A stretch of DNA of 21,530 nucleotides from a virus: IMG/VR virus record IMGVR_UViG_3300008267_000465, positions 1 through 21,530 of that record; one strand, 5' to 3'. The translations under genes were made by a program, and so were the position numbers. How positions within the stretch are numbered: position 1 is the first letter of the stretch; each line of letters begins with the position of its first letter. The notes beneath the pieces are model-generated. The model was given only the letters and a program-made list of their open reading frames with translations, was not told the DNA's origin and searched no databases. Shown here piece by piece: positions 21,514-21,530 of the stretch.

Positions 21514-21530
21514 ATGTTATACGATGTGAA
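21514..21530 (+). CDS. start of a gene cut by the window end
   Basis: An ATG preceded by 'ggtt', the start context seen at several genes here (for example 5018), opens a frame MLYDV that runs off the window. A promoter-like motif lies just upstream. Nothing can be said about the product. Confidence 0.45.

Overview
The window looks like part of the genome of a large, T4-like tailed phage (myovirus type) that infects a member of the Bacteroidota, probably a flavobacterium. The phage assignment rests on a T4-type sliding-clamp loader pair (gp44-like AAA+ ATPase and a short gp62-like subunit), many short conserved-looking phage genes, all genes on the plus strand, and almost no intergenic space (longest gap about 47 bases). 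The host assignment rests on signal peptides that end just before a Gln (FS|Q, YS|Q, NG|Q), the near absence of Shine-Dalgarno sequences, low GC content, and promoter-like boxes resembling the Bacteroidota TAnnTTTG element. No tRNA, CRISPR array, insertion sequence or convincing terminator was seen, and no gap longer than 300 bases exists.

Layout. (1) 1-3654: an envelope and secretion cassette. It holds the 3' part of a CsgG-like gene, a tiny basic ORF, a predicted outer-membrane protein, a small lipoprotein, a second predicted outer-membrane protein with a long Ala/Ser then Glu/Lys low-complexity stalk, and an exported DNA/RNA non-specific (DRGH) endonuclease. (2) 3692-6924: small phage genes, including several single-pass membrane proteins, a nucleotidyltransferase-fold protein and a metallophosphoesterase. 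(3) 6921-9414: the clamp-loader operon, in which an unrecognised gene and a zinc-ribbon gene sit between the 44-like and 62-like genes; consecutive genes are mostly joined by ATGA overlaps. (4) 9458-11153: a MazG-like small protein, a Cas4/RecB-type PD-(D/E)XK nuclease with four candidate Fe-S cysteines, a GIY-YIG-type protein, and a ribbon-helix-helix regulator with a 13-bp direct repeat just upstream. (5) 11170-20105: a nearly 9-kb glycan block with two GT4-type and two GT2-type glycosyltransferases, one further GT-B-like protein, a NodB-like polysaccharide deacetylase, two SAM methyltransferases and an NAD-dependent sugar epimerase/dehydratase, interrupted by two small phage genes. (6) 20108-21530: small phage genes, including a protein with an HTH and an HNH-like zinc fold that lacks the usual catalytic histidines, then the first codons of another gene.

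The most unusual shared signal is a promoter-like motif, TGACC, 12-13 bases, then TATATTTA. It occurs in intergenic gaps at least four times, with a weaker fifth copy. In four of the five the start codon begins exactly 4 bases after the box, which suggests leaderless or nearly leaderless phage transcripts. The other main points of interest are the phage-borne CsgG-like/outer-membrane cassette with an exported nuclease, and the large sugar-modification block.
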